A stretch of 64,000 nt of DNA. Origin: Juglans regia. Taxonomy: Eukaryota > Streptophyta > Magnoliopsida > Fagales > Juglandaceae. This document shows, piece after piece, positions 34,806-46,952 of this stretch (positions are counted from its first letter, which is position 1; every line of letters starts with the position of its first letter). The position numbers were made by a program, and so were the translations under genes. The notes beneath the pieces are model-generated. The model did no database searches. It was given only the letters and a program-made list of their open reading frames with translations, and was not told the origin of the DNA. Where the stretch lies: positions 36,345,340-36,409,339 of the forward strand of contig NC_049911.1 of assembly GCF_001411555.2 (NCBI RefSeq), in the 5' to 3' direction.

Positions 34806-36990
34806 GTTTTTTTATAAATATAGTTTTTATTAAAAGGAATTCTTCTATTTACAAGCTTGTGTAGATGATCCTTTCTCTCTAGTGAGTGCAGTGAAGGGCT
34901 CTCGCCTTACCCGCCCCGTTTGACTTATGGCATCATCTACTTTCTTTTCAACGTAGTGTTTCATACACCGTAAGGTTGGGTTTCAACAACTCGGATATGA
35001 AGTCCTCACAACTGCATACTTAAGAAAATAAAGAGAAAATGGAGCCTTGGTGGAAGCTAAATAGTCTCTTATACTTAAGTTAGTATATCTCCTTAGTAAT
35101 TTATGCGAGAACCTTCAAGGATCATAGAAAGTTTTTCGTACCTAGAGTCAGCTTTTATAAGAAGTTTTTGGATGGAGACACCTCGTACCTTGTTTTATGG
35201 GACTCACGTCGCCTCGAATGTTATTTGATCAGAATTCTTAAATGCAACATGACTTTTGGGGTGGCGTCATTAATACAGACTTTTCTAAACCTTCCTTTTT
35301 TCCCAAGCTCCCTCATGGACTTGTTAATTGGGTCTGTAGAAAGAGTAAGAGGGATAATCCCCTTACAATTCACATTTCACATTGTTAATTACATGAAAAT
35401 ATTTCATTTATAAGATATTTAATTTTTAAACTACTATTGCAGATCAAATCATAACAGGTAGGATGTGTCTTTCATGTCGGCTTGTAAATAGGACGAATCT
35501 TCTGTATTTCTGAGGAAAAAAACAAACTGATTCTTTTCTTTTTCCTATGAATAAACATTCAGAAATGATTCGTACACGCAAAAGGATATACAAGATTTGC
35601 ACGGGACAGTGTATGTGTATCAGTTTTCATAAATATTTGAAAGGAAGTCTAAAAATTTCCTTTAATGAGAAATAAGGGCTTGGACATTCTTTGTGTCATA
35701 ATGGCATCCAAAATTGACGGATTTATGTGAGCAAAAGACAAGATCAGATGGCAATTAATGAAGGAATGGAGGCCCACTTCCCTCAACGGCCTCACCCTCT
35801 TGGACCCATTCCTTAGGTTCAATGCTCTTTCTTATATAATACAGTATAAACTGATTGATTCTATATTCGAGTCCAGCGGCTGGCTCCCAGCTCCCAGCTC
35901 CCAGCTCAAGCTTATTATATACCATTTCATGCATGCGTAATGAATTGTGGACGTATTAGGAATACTCTTGATCGATGCAATTCAATATAATACTCCACTC
36001 GGTTGGTGTCGTAAGTGCACAGCTAGCGGTGCTATTTCTTCATTAAATTATATATAGTCCAAGTGGCCATTTTGGATAATTGGATATTCGCCTCCAAACC
36101 TTATCCTTCTTTCAATTTGCTCAAAAGAATAATACTACGTACAGTTATAGAGTATACAAATGTCGTACAATCATTTTAAAAAAAAATAAAATCTATTATT
36201 AAAAAGTTTAATTTTTTTTTTCATGTCAGTCCCGTATTCATTTACTTTTTTTAAAATAATTGCAGGCACTTGTAAACTCACGACTGCAATTATCATTTCT
36301 CTAATCAAAATAATGGTACACGACTCGTTCTACCTCACAAAATGGGTATTGTTTGTTTATTCTCTATTCACTATTGGGTTTTATTCTATATATACCATAC
36401 CATGCAGTCCAATGAATATTGCGTGAAGTACAAGACAGTAATATTCATCGTTTTAGTACTAATTAATTTTTGTCCAATTTGTTCTCATGATCTTCAAAGA
36501 GTGATTTTAAATTTTCCGAAGTTCATGCCCTTAATTTCTGGTGTCTTTGTCCCTAATTAACGGTGGGAAAGCCCGGCTCTAATTCCCTATGCAACTCTTA
36601 ATTTGGACGTAAGAGTGCAAATCTCTCGAGCTTGCTTAACTTGGAGGTTCGAGCATGATATTATTATTAGATAAATCATAAAACATACTGGCAAATATAC
36701 CAAAACAGATACATTTTACTAAAGAAATCTCACATTATCTAGCTGGAAAAAATAAACTTTGCTTGGGCATAAATTTAGTGAATTTAATTGATTTTTTTAG
36801 TTGAATAAACCAAAACAACACCAATCAAGACAATTGTTTCAATTCCCATTAAGATAAAATAGAAATTCCGCTGTTCGAACCCACAGAAAGGTCAATGAGC
36901 CGCCCCTACAGCCTTGGCACCCACCGATTTCCTCCCCCCTAAAAAATACATAAAAATAACAATAAAAAAATAACAACAAAAAATATAAAC
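34806..36990. other. Intergenic DNA with a foldback element
   Basis: No gene supported. About 36130-36300 resembles the foldback at 34470-34640 (ATTATTAAAAAGTTTAATTTT core and CATGTCAGTCCCGT against CATGTGGGTCCCAT). A short tandem run CAGCTCC occurs near 35885-35905. Confidence 0.4.
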
Positions 36991-36992
36991 AT

Positions 36993-38300
36993 GTGTTTGG
37001 ATGCAGACCATCTCATCTCATCTCATTTTATTTTATATAATTTTAATTAATAATCTTATTATTATTTATAAATTATCTTAACTTATCTATTCTCATTTCA
37101 CTGTCTAAACGAGTTTAGTCTTTTATCTATTTTCATATAAAAAATCTAGAAAAACAAAAAGAAGGCGATTCTCTTCACTAAAAAATTTAAATACCCGCAG
37201 CATTTCATCCGCCAAATAGAATGCATGATTAAACTGTCATCCACGACAACTATTTTATTGATAAGGTCATGTAGAGATCAATATCTATTAAACCTATATC
37301 TTTAATAAAATGCGTAGTATCTACTACATAGAATGATGGTTGAGTTTTCCATCTTCTCCTCTCATATATATCCATAATATTTTATCAATGCAGTGTTTAG
37401 TTTTTTTAAAAATAAAAATGGAGAGAGAAAAGTCAAAATTTCAACGTATTAATGCAATAGGCTGAATACATATCACGACTACAATTATGTTGTTTTTCGC
37501 TTGAGAGTTGGGACCATTATTAGCGCGCGGCTTTGTTGTCATGACTCGCACGCGGGGTCAATGTAGACAAAAATCAGGAGGTTAGCCGTTAACCGATTCT
37601 CAAATTAAAAAGTGTAATCGGAAAAAATAAATTGCAAACATTCTTGAAAACAGAAATAACTATCTATTTAAAATTCATCTCAATTTATCTTAATTTATTA
37701 TTATAATTTTTTAAAATTTTAAAATAATAATAATATTTTTTAATATTTTATTATACTATTTATAAATTATTTCAACTCAAATTCTATAATATTTTATTAT
37801 ATTTTGTGTAAAAATTTAAAAAAATTATAATGATAAAATGAGATGAAACACTCTCACTATCCAAAAATTGTAATTAGGCTTCAAGAAGAAAAAAGAGCCG
37901 CCACATATGGAAATAGAACTGTGGATAAGTTTAGGCTCAAAGAGTGAAAATGTTTAATTTTATCTTATCTCATCTCATTTTATTATTATAATTTTTTTAA
38001 ATTCTTACATAAAATATAATAAATAATTTAATTTTTTAAAATTTTAAAATAATAATATTAAAAAATAATATTTTATTTAATTTTTAATTTTTATATTTAT
38101 TTATTTCATCTCAACTCATTATCTAAACGAATTCTTAAGGAGACGTTTGTATTCACAGCTCATCTCAACTCATCTCATTACTATTCAGCAACTTTAACTC
38201 ATAAATCTCACTATTATTCACAACTCATCTCACTACTATTCACAATCTAACTCAACTCTTCTCAAGTCACTTTCGAATCATCGATTGTGACTGGATAACC
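36993..38300. repeat. Cluster of CTCATCTCA / TTTGGAT-type MITEs
   Basis: At least four segments show this family's ends: about 36993-37118, 37655-37880, 37945-38135 and 38140-38290. Each carries CTCATCTCA-like or GATGAGATGA motifs near its ends and a poly-A/T-rich centre, and ends near TATCCAAA or TCTAAACGA. Together they fill much of the DNA upstream of the kinase gene. Confidence 0.55.
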
Positions 38301-39141
38301 TTCCAAATAGGGAGAACTAAAAGCATTATGAAATCTTGTGTAGCAAGGCAGGCAGCTGGTTAGTCCACTAATTACTACTCACCACCAAAACGCATATTAA
38401 ATTCTGATTTGAAAAATTTTTAATGATAAAATGAGTTTGAAACATTTTTTTGCTCTACAAATCATCCTAAACCAAGGCCACTAGACGAAGCAAAGTGCGG
38501 CACCGTGCCACCGGCACCCAACCCCAAATCAGGGTCAGAAACATACCAATGAACTTATTAAAAATTAAATTAGTTTATAAATCAAGAAGATTAAATATTA
38601 TATTAAAGTTTAATTATTGAGTTTGTGGCCCCACATGAACGTGTCCTCTTCTCGCATGCTCTCTCTCTCGCATTTAAAAATGTGGCGATATTTTTCACTC
38701 TGTGTGCACCCAAGAAAATACCAGGTGCCCGTCACCGTGCTCCAAACGCTACGAGCCAAACTGGAAACCCTCCGTGTCGTCCACCATTTCACTATTCTTC
38801 CCTCTCAACGCAGTACCCCGAAGGTATTTCTTAATTCTCAACAAAGTCCCCTCCACCTCACTATTTTCCCTTTTTTTTTTTTTTTCCTTAAAAACCCTTT
38901 GATGGAATCCTTCCAAATATGCATATCCTCTGTTCTTTTTTGGAATCCTTTTCAGTGTACTCCTCCAATCTTGTGAACAAAATCCAAAAATTTATCTCTT
39001 GTTTCTAAAGAAAAGTCGTCAAATTTATACAGTTCCAATATAGCATCACCGTTTGAACCACAATCGATACGTAAATCGATGCTAAATTGAATCTCACTGC
39101 AAGGATATTGGAGTTGTGGGTGGCTCTGATCTGAATAGCAT

Positions 39142-40464
39142 ATGGAGGAGAAGAGAAATATATTGTTTGGGAAATATGAGATGGGAAGGCTGTTGGGCAA
39201 AGGGACTTTTGCCAAGGTCTACTACGGCAAAGAAATGGTGGCCGGCGAGAGCGTGGCGATCAAAGTCATAAACAAGGACCAGGTGGTGAAAAAAGAGGGC
39301 ATGATGGAGCAGATAAAGCGCGAGATCTCGGTCATGCGCCTGGTCCGACACCCCAACGTGGTGGAGCTCAAGGAAGTCATGGCCACCAAGACCAAGATCT
39401 TTTTCATCATGGAGTACGTCCGCGGCGGCGAGCTCTTTGCCAAGGTTGCCAGGGGCAAGCTCAAGGAGGACTCGGCCCGCAACTACTTCCAGCAGCTGAT
39501 CAGCGCAGTCGATTTCTGCCATAGCAGAGGCGTCTCCCACCGAGATCTCAAACCTGAAAACCTCTTACTCGATGAGAACGAGAACCTCAAGATTTCCGAC
39601 TTCGGCCTGTCCGCTTTGCCCGAACAGCTGCGCAACGACGGGCTCCTCCACACGCAGTGTGGCACTCCGGCGTACGTGGCCCCGGAGGTCTTGAAGCGGA
39701 AAGGATACGACGGGTCCAAGGCCGATATTTGGTCCTGTGGAGTGATCCTATACGTACTGCTAGCTGGGTTTCTTCCTTTTCAGGACGAGAATCTTATGAG
39801 AATGTATAGCAAAATCTTTAAATCCCAGTTCGAGTTCCCCCTTTGGTTTTCGTGCGAGTCGAAGCGATTGATCTCCAAGCTCCTCGTCCCCGACCCAGAT
39901 AGACGCATCACGATCCCGGCCATAATGCGCGTCCCTTGGTTCCGCAAAGGGATAACGAGGCCGGTTCGACCGGTCGCTGCCATTGAGATTATCAAAGAAA
40001 CAACGCAATCAGAAGCCGTGGGGGATAATCACGATCGTGCGCCTCCGAAGACTCCAAGTTTCTTCAACGCGTTCCAGCTCATAGCCTCAATGTCGTCCGG
40101 GTTCGACTTGTCGAGCCTGTTCGAGGAGAAGCGGAAGGTGGGGTCGATGTTCACGTCGAGGTGCGCGGTCGCGTCGATTGTGGCGAAAATTGAGTCGGTG
40201 GCTAAGGGGCTGAGCTTCCGGGTGGCGAAAGCAAAGGACTTTAAGGTGAGATTTGAAGCCCCCATAGACGGGCGCAAGGGGAGGCTGGCCGTCACGGCCG
40301 AGGTGTTCGAGGTGGCCCCCGAGGTTGCCATCGTGCAGTTCTCCAAGTCCGCGGGTGACACTTTGGAGTACGCCAAGTTTTTCGAAGACAGTGTCAGGCC
40401 TGCTTTGAAAGACATCGTCTGGACATGGCAAGATGACAGTATCTGTAACGCCTTGGATGGATGA
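39142..40464 (+). CDS. CIPK5: CBL-interacting protein kinase (SnRK3), CIPK5/25 type, intronless
   Basis: A 440-aa Ser/Thr kinase that, in this family, is switched on when a calcium-loaded CBL sensor binds its NAF motif, then phosphorylates membrane transporters and channels. Visible: P-loop [11 protein letters not shown] (residues 19-29), Lys41, Glu61, catalytic HRDLKPEN (133-140), DFG (153-155), an activation segment with [17 protein letters not shown] (166-182), NAF box [20 protein letters not shown] (307-326), and a PPI-type region near 345-370. Length and the single-exon structure fit the intronless CIPK clade. The start matches CIPK5-like N-termini ([15 protein letters not shown]). The coding region is much richer in G+C than its flanks. 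CIPK5 versus CIPK25 cannot be settled by eye. Confidence 0.93.
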   Translation: MEEKRNILFGKYEMGRLLGKGTFAKVYYGKEMVAGESVAIKVINKDQVVKKEGMMEQIKREISVMRLVRHPNVVELKEVMATKTKIFFIMEYVRGGELFAKVARGKLKEDSARNYFQQLISAVDFCHSRGVSHRDLKPENLLLDENENLKISDFGLSALPEQLRNDGLLHTQCGTPAYVAPEVLKRKGYDGSKADIWSCGVILYVLLAGFLPFQDENLMRMYSKIFKSQFEFPLWFSCESKRLISKLLVPDPDRRITIPAIMRVPWFRKGITRPVRPVAAIEIIKETTQSEAVGDNHDRAPPKTPSFFNAFQLIASMSSGFDLSSLFEEKRKVGSMFTSRCAVASIVAKIESVAKGLSFRVAKAKDFKVRFEAPIDGRKGRLAVTAEVFEVAPEVAIVQFSKSAGDTLEYAKFFEDSVRPALKDIVWTWQDDSICNALDG

Positions 40465-41750
40465 TAGCAGTGCAGAATGTGAATGGTATGACATGCATCA
40501 TTATCGGTTTTGATGTTTGTTTCATAACAATCAAGAACACAGGGAGATACGTAGGAAAGCAAAAGCAAGAACGTTTTTTTTTTTTTTAATGGAAAAACAT
40601 TAATATCATTATGTAAATAGTTTGTGATTATTATATTCAAGTTTTGAATATCAGTGATGGAGTGAAAGATGACAAGGTTTTATACAATATGTTGTTTTTA
40701 GTTACCTATTTCCCTTCTCATTGTTTTTTTTGTTTTCAAGCTTTTCGTTTATGGTAATTAGTTGTTTTTCTGTCTTTTCTAGCCGCTAGAGAGAGCGGAG
40801 CGGAGCGCCAAACGTTTAAAATTTATTTCTGAGGATGCTGTTTGGTGGAAGGGAAAATGGAAAGAAATTGGATTGCCCATTGCTATTTGTGTTTCAATGG
40901 ACCCGAGGCAGGGGAGCTAACCCCAAATTATTATCAACCAGTGACGAATACACAAGCTTTTGAAGAAATGTTTTAAAAAAAGATTGGAAACAATTTTTTT
41001 CTATTGCTTTTTTTTTTTCTAAAGATATATATAAAAATTAAATACATAAAAGATAAGAGAAAAATAATAAGAAAATAAATATTTTTTGTTATTGTATCTT
41101 TTCGATTTTATGCACTTGTTAATTAAAATAACATTTGAATTTGGACACTTGTGTACCTTAAAATTTATAAAAGCATGAAATTCCATTCGGTATACAGAGC
41201 AGCACAGACATTGGCTAAACTAAACAAGGATTATAATGTACTAGCATTCCTGTGATCCATTGGACACCTGCCCTAAGCTCATGTCACCTTTAATCTGATT
41301 AGAACTCGGGCGAACCTAGTTTTCCTGAGACATGGTCAAGTGGGACCAAAAGAATTGAAAACTGAACACATTTGAGTAAATTCGTGGCACCATATAAAGT
41401 GGACACACCCAAAACAAAACAAAATATAAAGAAAAGAAAAATAATATGGCTTTTCATTTGCTGGTAGTTGAGCTTTCAACCGTCATTCTCTTCCATCCAT
41501 ATTTGTTGCCACGCGTCTCTGTCTTACACCAATTATTAACCAATTTAAGGAAGGAAAGAGAAGGCTTTAGTTTTTCTCACACCAAAAGGAGCGAATGACT
41601 GACATTTGTCCACTTTAATACTTTATAAAAGCAAAGCATCACTACGTTTTTTTTTTTTTTAGTCGATAATAAATATGATCTCACCTACGCGCCGGTAGGA
41701 CTGTTTATCTAGATCGAAAAAATTACTTTATAAAAGCAGAGCATCACTAC
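40465..41750. other. CIPK 3' flank and intergenic DNA
   Basis: It should contain the kinase 3' untranslated region; no ORF of note. Near 41620-41747 a 27-bp segment (TTTATAAAAGCAAAGCATCACTAC type) occurs twice, with a diverged relative of the 178-bp tandem unit between the copies (about 41664-41720). Confidence 0.4.
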
Positions 41751-41951
41751 GGGTATGTTTGGTAAGTGAGAGTATTTTAAGTACTCTTATTACTATTCTT
41801 TATTTTATTATTACTTTTTATCTATCTTCTTACTATTTATTACTTTTCACATATTTTTTATTATTATTCAATATTTTATTATTACTTTTTCATTACTTTT
41901 TCACTATTATCTATAAATATTCTCAACACTTCTCACTATTTAAATGTACCC
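41751..41951. mobile_element. MITE at the left edge of the tandem array
   Basis: The left end GGGTATGTTTGGTAAGTGAGA and right end (TCTCACTATTTAAATGTACCC) are imperfect inverted repeats; TAC flanks each side (41748-41750, 41952-41954). The interior is rich in TTATTACTTTTT motifs and does not code. Its last about 60 bases are the parent, or a sibling, of part of the 178-bp repeat that follows. Confidence 0.6.
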
Positions 41952-41970
41952 TACGTTTTATACGTACGTA

Positions 41971-42790
41971 GTGAATAATAAATATGATCTCATCTGCACA
42001 GATAAAACTGTTCATTCGAGTCGAATTTTTTCTCACCTTATTCGAAACTTGGTAATCTGGATTTGGATTACGGATTCCTCACTATTATCTACAAATATTC
42101 TCAACACTTCTCACTATCCAAACGTACCTTACGTTTTATACGTACGTAGTGAATAATAAATATGATCTCATCTGCACAGATAAAACTGTTCATTCGAGTC
42201 GAATTTTTTCTCACCTTATTCGAAACTTGGTAATCTGGATTTGGATTACGGATTCCTCACTATTATCTATAAATATTCTCAACACTTCTCACTATCCAAA
42301 CGTACCTTGCGTTTTATACGTACGTAGTGAATAATAAATATGATCTCATCTGCACAGATAAAACTGTTCATTCGAGTCGAATTTTTTCTCACCTTATTCG
42401 AAACTTGGTAATCTGGATTTGGATTACGGATTCCTCACTATTATCTACAAATATTCTCAACACTTCTCACTATCCAAACGTACCTTACGTTTTATACGTA
42501 CGTAGTGAATAATAAATATGATCTCATCTGCACAGATAAAACTGTTCATTCGAGTCGAATTTTTTCTCACCTTATTCGAAACTTGGTAATCTGGATTTGG
42601 ATTACGGATTCCTCACTATTATCTATAAATATTCTCAACACTTCTCACTATCCAAACGTACCTTGCGTTTTATACGTACGTAGTGAATAATAAATATGAT
42701 CTCATCTGCACAGATAAAACTGTTCATTCGAGTCGAATTTTTTCTCACCTTATTCGAAACTTGGTAATCTGGATTTGGATTACGGATTCC
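41971..42790. repeat. Tandem array, 178-bp period, 4.6 copies
   Basis: Units start at 41971, 42149, 42327, 42505 and 42683 (the last stops near 42790). Each holds GATCTCATCTGCACAGATAA, TCACCTTATTCGAAACTTGG, a segment matching the end of the neighbouring MITE (TATTCTCAACACTTCTCACT), and TACGTACGTAGTG. Units 1 and 3 share CTACAAAT/CCTTACG; units 2 and 4 share CTATAAAT/CCTTGCG. The array therefore looks like a duplicated 356-bp dimer. 178 is not a multiple of 3, so the recurring 61-codon frames are by-products. Confidence 0.95.
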
Positions 42791-42799
42791 GACCCATAA

Positions 42800-43301
42800 C
42801 CCGTATTATAAAAATTGGATATATTCGATCCAGACCTGGGTATGAAAGTCAGGTTCCGTATTCATAATCCAGTATAATCGAACTCGTATAAAAGGCAAAA
42901 AAAAAAAAAAAAAATCTCATTCCTTCGGCCTGTGATCCCGAACCTCCCCTCTCTCTCTCAACTCTAGCCACGATTCTAGGAAACCCTAGCCACCATTGTG
43001 ATGATCTCGATGGTTATTTGATGGAGATGAGTAGCTAATTCGAGTACACTCTCACTGATGACTTGCGGAAGCTCAGCTTTGAGAATCATCTCTTTCTCGC
43101 CCAAACTAGCCAACCCAAGATCACAGTACACCTCTTCGCCCACCAATACACTCATACCCATCAAGCTCTCAAACCCATCTCTCGCCGACATTCATCCAAG
43201 CCTTCTAGACCTGGTAAAATGGTACCGCTATCATCCATAGAGATGGTTTTATTTTTGTTTGTCAGAGAGAGCAAGAGCAAAATGGTACCACTGAATACAC
43301 T
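42800..43301. other. Left flank of the gene-fragment segment
   Basis: A sequence resembling the right-hand segment at 45006-45150 in opposite orientation (TTGGATATATTCGATCCAGACC here), a poly-A run (42898-42914), then less AT-rich sequence. No coherent ORF could be assigned to 42915-43301. Confidence 0.35.
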
Positions 43302-43453
43302 ATCGTAAGAAAGGTGAAAGAGCACCACAAGAAGAGGGCCAAGGAAGCCAATAACCTCTCCCTTAAGCACAACAGAAGCTCAGGGCCCTCGAATCCCGCC
43401 ATGCCCTCGCCCTCGAAGCATTGGAGCGAAAGAAAGCCGCACGCAGAGAAAGG
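43302..43453 (+). pseudogene. Fragment resembling the N-terminus of a nucleostemin-like GTPase (NSN1/GNL3 type)
   Basis: Frame one (43302 onward) reads IVRKVKEHHKKRAKEANNL. After a frame change, 43373-43453 reads KLRALESRHALALEALERKK followed by AARRER. Both match, from memory, the basic N-terminal coiled region of plant nucleostemin-like proteins, nucleolar GTPases in ribosome biogenesis. The part that should lie between is missing and the GTPase domain is absent. The fragment ends at AGG|GTACTC, a possible old exon-intron boundary, so this may be a captured genomic piece rather than a processed copy. Confidence 0.55.
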
Positions 43454-45160
43454 GTACTCTCCATTTCCTGCCCTCATATTATTGCGTGTTATTTTGCCTG
43501 CTCTATGACTAAATTGGTTAGTTTTTATCCTTGCGCTATTGCACATATGTATCTTGTTATTTTTATTTCTCGGTATGGATTGGGCGGGCGTTTCTGGAGA
43601 AAATTATACTTACACACGAGAGATATTTATGACATTCAATATTTATTTAGATGGATTTTGTATGCTTGTTTTTCAATCTCTGTGCTCAGATTACATATGG
43701 GTCTTATAAGTTGCTTTTAAGCTTAAAGTCTGGAATTTTTGAGATGGCATAGATCATATTAATGAGGTAGTGAAGAGAGTATTTAGTGTTGAAGCTTTTA
43801 AAACTGCGCCTCTCTACCTAGTTTGGTGATTTTGAGGAAAAAGAATGATAGAAATTTTGAGAACAATGGAAGAAGAACTTATTTCCTCAATACTTTTTTT
43901 CTTTGGATAGCTGTTATAAACATTCTTTTTTTTATTTTTTATTTTTTTTATATATATAAGTAAAAGTAAAATTTTATTTATATAAAAGGCATCGCCTAAG
44001 AACACCACTGATATAGACTCTCTTTTTTTATTCACACTGTTATAGATAATTGGCTAAATTTCAAAATTTTCTTGTATATTTTTCTATTTCCAACTAGGCG
44101 TTTCTCTTGTGTCATATTTTTATGCTTTAAAATGGTTGCTAGATTTGCTCTCTTTGTTTTTAAACTTGGGTTTTTCTTTTTTATTTATTTATTTTATTTT
44201 ATTATTATTATTTTTTATTTGGGTCTATTTTATTTTGTGTTGCCACATTTTGTTTACGATACTTATGAGTTATGTGAAGATTCAAGGGTTCTAAGATTTT
44301 TGTCCAAGAGTTGTTTTTTTCATTTTTTTTCTTTATCATTTATGTTTTGGTTATGTTTAATTTTTATACTTATATGTATACTGCTGATTCGAGTCCATGC
44401 CTGCATTTTCTAAAAAATATAATTTTTATTGTGAAACTCTATTTTGTTTTGTTTCCAGTGCAGTTATCATGCTACTTTTACCTTTTGCTTTTTCAAGTCA
44501 ATTACAGCTTGTGCACAAAATTCTTGAAACTTGTGTGTGCCATTTTTTGTCATTCAAGAAGGAAAATCATAATTAATCCAATTGAAACTTTTAAAATTGT
44601 CAAATCTCATGGCCATAAAACTATCAATTTTTATACTCATTTTATGTACTCTCTTTTAATATTCTATTTGAATATAATATGCAAAACTAGTTACTGAGCT
44701 TTTTGATTTATTGGCTGCATGAATTGACAATGGACTATTATTTGGTGTGAGATTAAATCACTGATAGGAAGATTATACTGCTGATTTTGTAACTCATTTC
44801 TTGTAATTTTGTATTTAGTAATGTAATTTATAAATACTGTAATATGTAGTGAACTGTATTGTGATGCGTGCATAGATGAATATTAGATTTGTTTTTTTTT
44901 TTGTTTTACATGTATTTAGTATTTTTAGAACGTTTCATGAACTTGACTTCTTAGAAAATTTTTTTAATAAAATAAAGGATTTTACATTTAAAAAAAAAAA
45001 ATTCAGGTACAACCCGGAACCTGAATTTTCGAGTTTCAAAAACCTAGATCCACCCAGGTTCCGGCCTAGGTCTAACCCGGCCCAAATTTAAAACTCGAGT
45101 TTCGGTCCAAATATATCCAAGTTTCCGGATTGGAACCCGGATGAATACCCCTATGCACGG
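43454..45160. other. AT-rich segment right of the gene fragment
   Basis: Long T-rich tracts and no supported ORF. It ends in a less AT-rich block (about 45006-45150) with ACCCGGAACCTGAATTTTCG and related motifs, which may be the right terminus of a transposon whose left end is near 42790-42890. Confidence 0.35.
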
Positions 45161-45827
45161 GACTTGCAGTTGTTTCATAGATAATTCACTTGGTAATTTT
45201 TATAGCTAGGTATCATGTAATTAATTTATGACCTTCTCGAAAAATGATGCAAATTGTCATATATCCACGTTAAATCCTCGTGAAACAACAATATTTATTT
45301 TATAATAAAGAACCATATATACATGCATAAAAAAATATATGTATTATTGAGTGAGAGTTGATCATCGACATAGCGATTGCATCTTATACGACTTAATATA
45401 TTATGGAAACCTAATCATTGCTTAATGTAGTCTTAGTACCCATCCATCGAAGTGATTAATAATGTGGAGTAAATTTATACCACATTATAAAGTCATGATA
45501 TTACTCACCATGTTCAAATTCAAAATGCATATATGCATGCGTGCGTGTTAATAATATATAGGTTTTAAGCTTGATGATCATCTGATTAAGGAAATCATTA
45601 GCGGGGTATAAGTAGTACTGGCCGGTCTTCAAAATAAGGATACCTATCAAACATGAGTGTGTGTGTATAGGCTCAGCTTGAATACTACTTAAAGCTGGGA
45701 AAATTTGATATGGCGCCTAACTCTGACCAATATCATGCTTTGGAGTTTGGAATAAGACTAGTCTTGAGCCTGACTCTTAACTCCGACCCAATTCCAACAC
45801 TATAACTTGATTAATTTTATTCATTAG
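45161..45827. other. Intergenic DNA
   Basis: Nothing recognisable beyond short ATGCAT/TATA-rich motifs. Confidence 0.4.
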
Positions 45828-46020
45828 CAGACGTTTGAATTTACAAGTCATCTCAACTCATCTCAACTCATCTTAACTAATCTCATTACTATTTATTACT
45901 ATTCAATAACTTTAACTCATAAATCTTACTACTATTCACAACTTATTTTATTACTATTCACAATTCATCTCAGCTCATCTCAACTCATCTTAAATCATCT
46001 TCAAATCCAAACGTCGATTG
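45828..46020. mobile_element. CTCATCTCAACTCA-type MITE
   Basis: It begins near GACGTTTGAATTTACAAG and ends near CTTCAAATCCAAACGTC, imperfect inverted repeats, with repeated CATCTCAACTCA and TTACTATTCA motifs inside. It is closely related to the segment at 38140-38290. Confidence 0.65.
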
Positions 46021-46348
46021 AGTGTAGGCCACGTGCTCCATTAAATGACCATCCATCATTCATGGACGATAGATCTATCTCGTTTCCCTGTCAAATATAG
46101 GTGGGTGGTTTGGTAATATTATTGGTGGGTACGCCTGTTTATTCTGAACAAACAATTCTGTCAATGCATGCCACTTTAAAAAAGTGCTATTACTCTTTCG
46201 GATATTTCTCGGAGATAGAGAAACGATATTTGTACTATTAAGATATATAAATTTCGTATATATTTATTTTTAAAAGATGAGTAGACTCACAAGAAAAAAA
46301 AATATATTTTTAAAAAGAATTCTATTTTTTTAAAATGAATTGCAAGAA

Positions 46349-46537
46349 TAGGCCTGGTTTGGATATAAAAGTCATTCTAACTCATATCATCTAATCATTA
46401 TAATTTTTTTAATTTTTATATAAAATATAATAAACAATACATTCAACTTTTTAAAATTTAAAAAAAATAATATTATTAAAAAATAATATTTTATTCAACT
46501 TTTAACTCATTTGATCATCTCAACTCAGTATCCAAAC
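46349..46537. mobile_element. TTTGGAT-type MITE
   Basis: It begins GGTTTGGATA and ends TATCCAAACC, exact 10-bp inverted repeats, with an A/T-rich core. It overlaps the last codons of the ORF at 46515-46952. Confidence 0.75.
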
Positions 46538-46952
46538 CTCTAACATTAATCTTTACCAAAACAGAGCGTACCCTCCCTCCCCGATACTTTAGAACGAAGT
46601 AAGCAAGCAATGAACTCCAGCTCCATTGCAAAAACCTTGTATTTTCTGGGAAGTTTGCAAAATGCTTTGGGATTTGCCATTCGGAATCAGCAGTTGCTGG
46701 ACTGTCTTCTGATATAGGCTCTTCTTTCACAAATTGGGATATGAAGGAAAGCAAAGCCCAGTAAAGGCGCGGACTTGGCGTCCCATCTGTCAGAGAATGG
46801 GGTAGACCAGATAGGACAAAATAGTCCAGAAAAGCCGGGCTAAGACGTGGCCCAAACTCATAAAATATAGCCCATGTGAATGAAATAGGCCCTCTCGACT
46901 TGAAGCTTCCATTACCGAAAAATAGATAAGAGCCAAGAGCTAGGTGAATCAA
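46515..46952 (-). other. Unrecognised ORF or gene fragment, 145 codons
   Basis: I do not recognise this. The frame is open and less AT-rich than its flanks, with stretches such as SPAFLDYFVLSGLPHSLTD, LYWALLSFISQFVKEEPISE and WSWSSLLAYFVLKYRGG. It reads into a MITE at its C-terminus, so the real coding part probably ends near 46540 and a transposon supplies the last residues and stop. It could be an exon fragment of a displaced gene or a chance frame. No splice structure or neighbouring exon was found. Confidence 0.3.

Noticed and set aside
40029..40640. 203-codon ORF antisense to the kinase 3' end
   Set aside because: Shadow of the G+C-rich CIPK coding region; no independent domain.
42149..42690. 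Three successive, nearly identical 61-codon ORFs
   Set aside because: They are the same frame recurring in each 178-bp tandem unit, starting at a non-ATG codon, not genes.
44072..44697. Two overlapping hydrophobic ORFs suggesting a membrane protein
   Set aside because: They come from T-rich DNA, which encodes Phe/Leu/Ile runs by composition alone.
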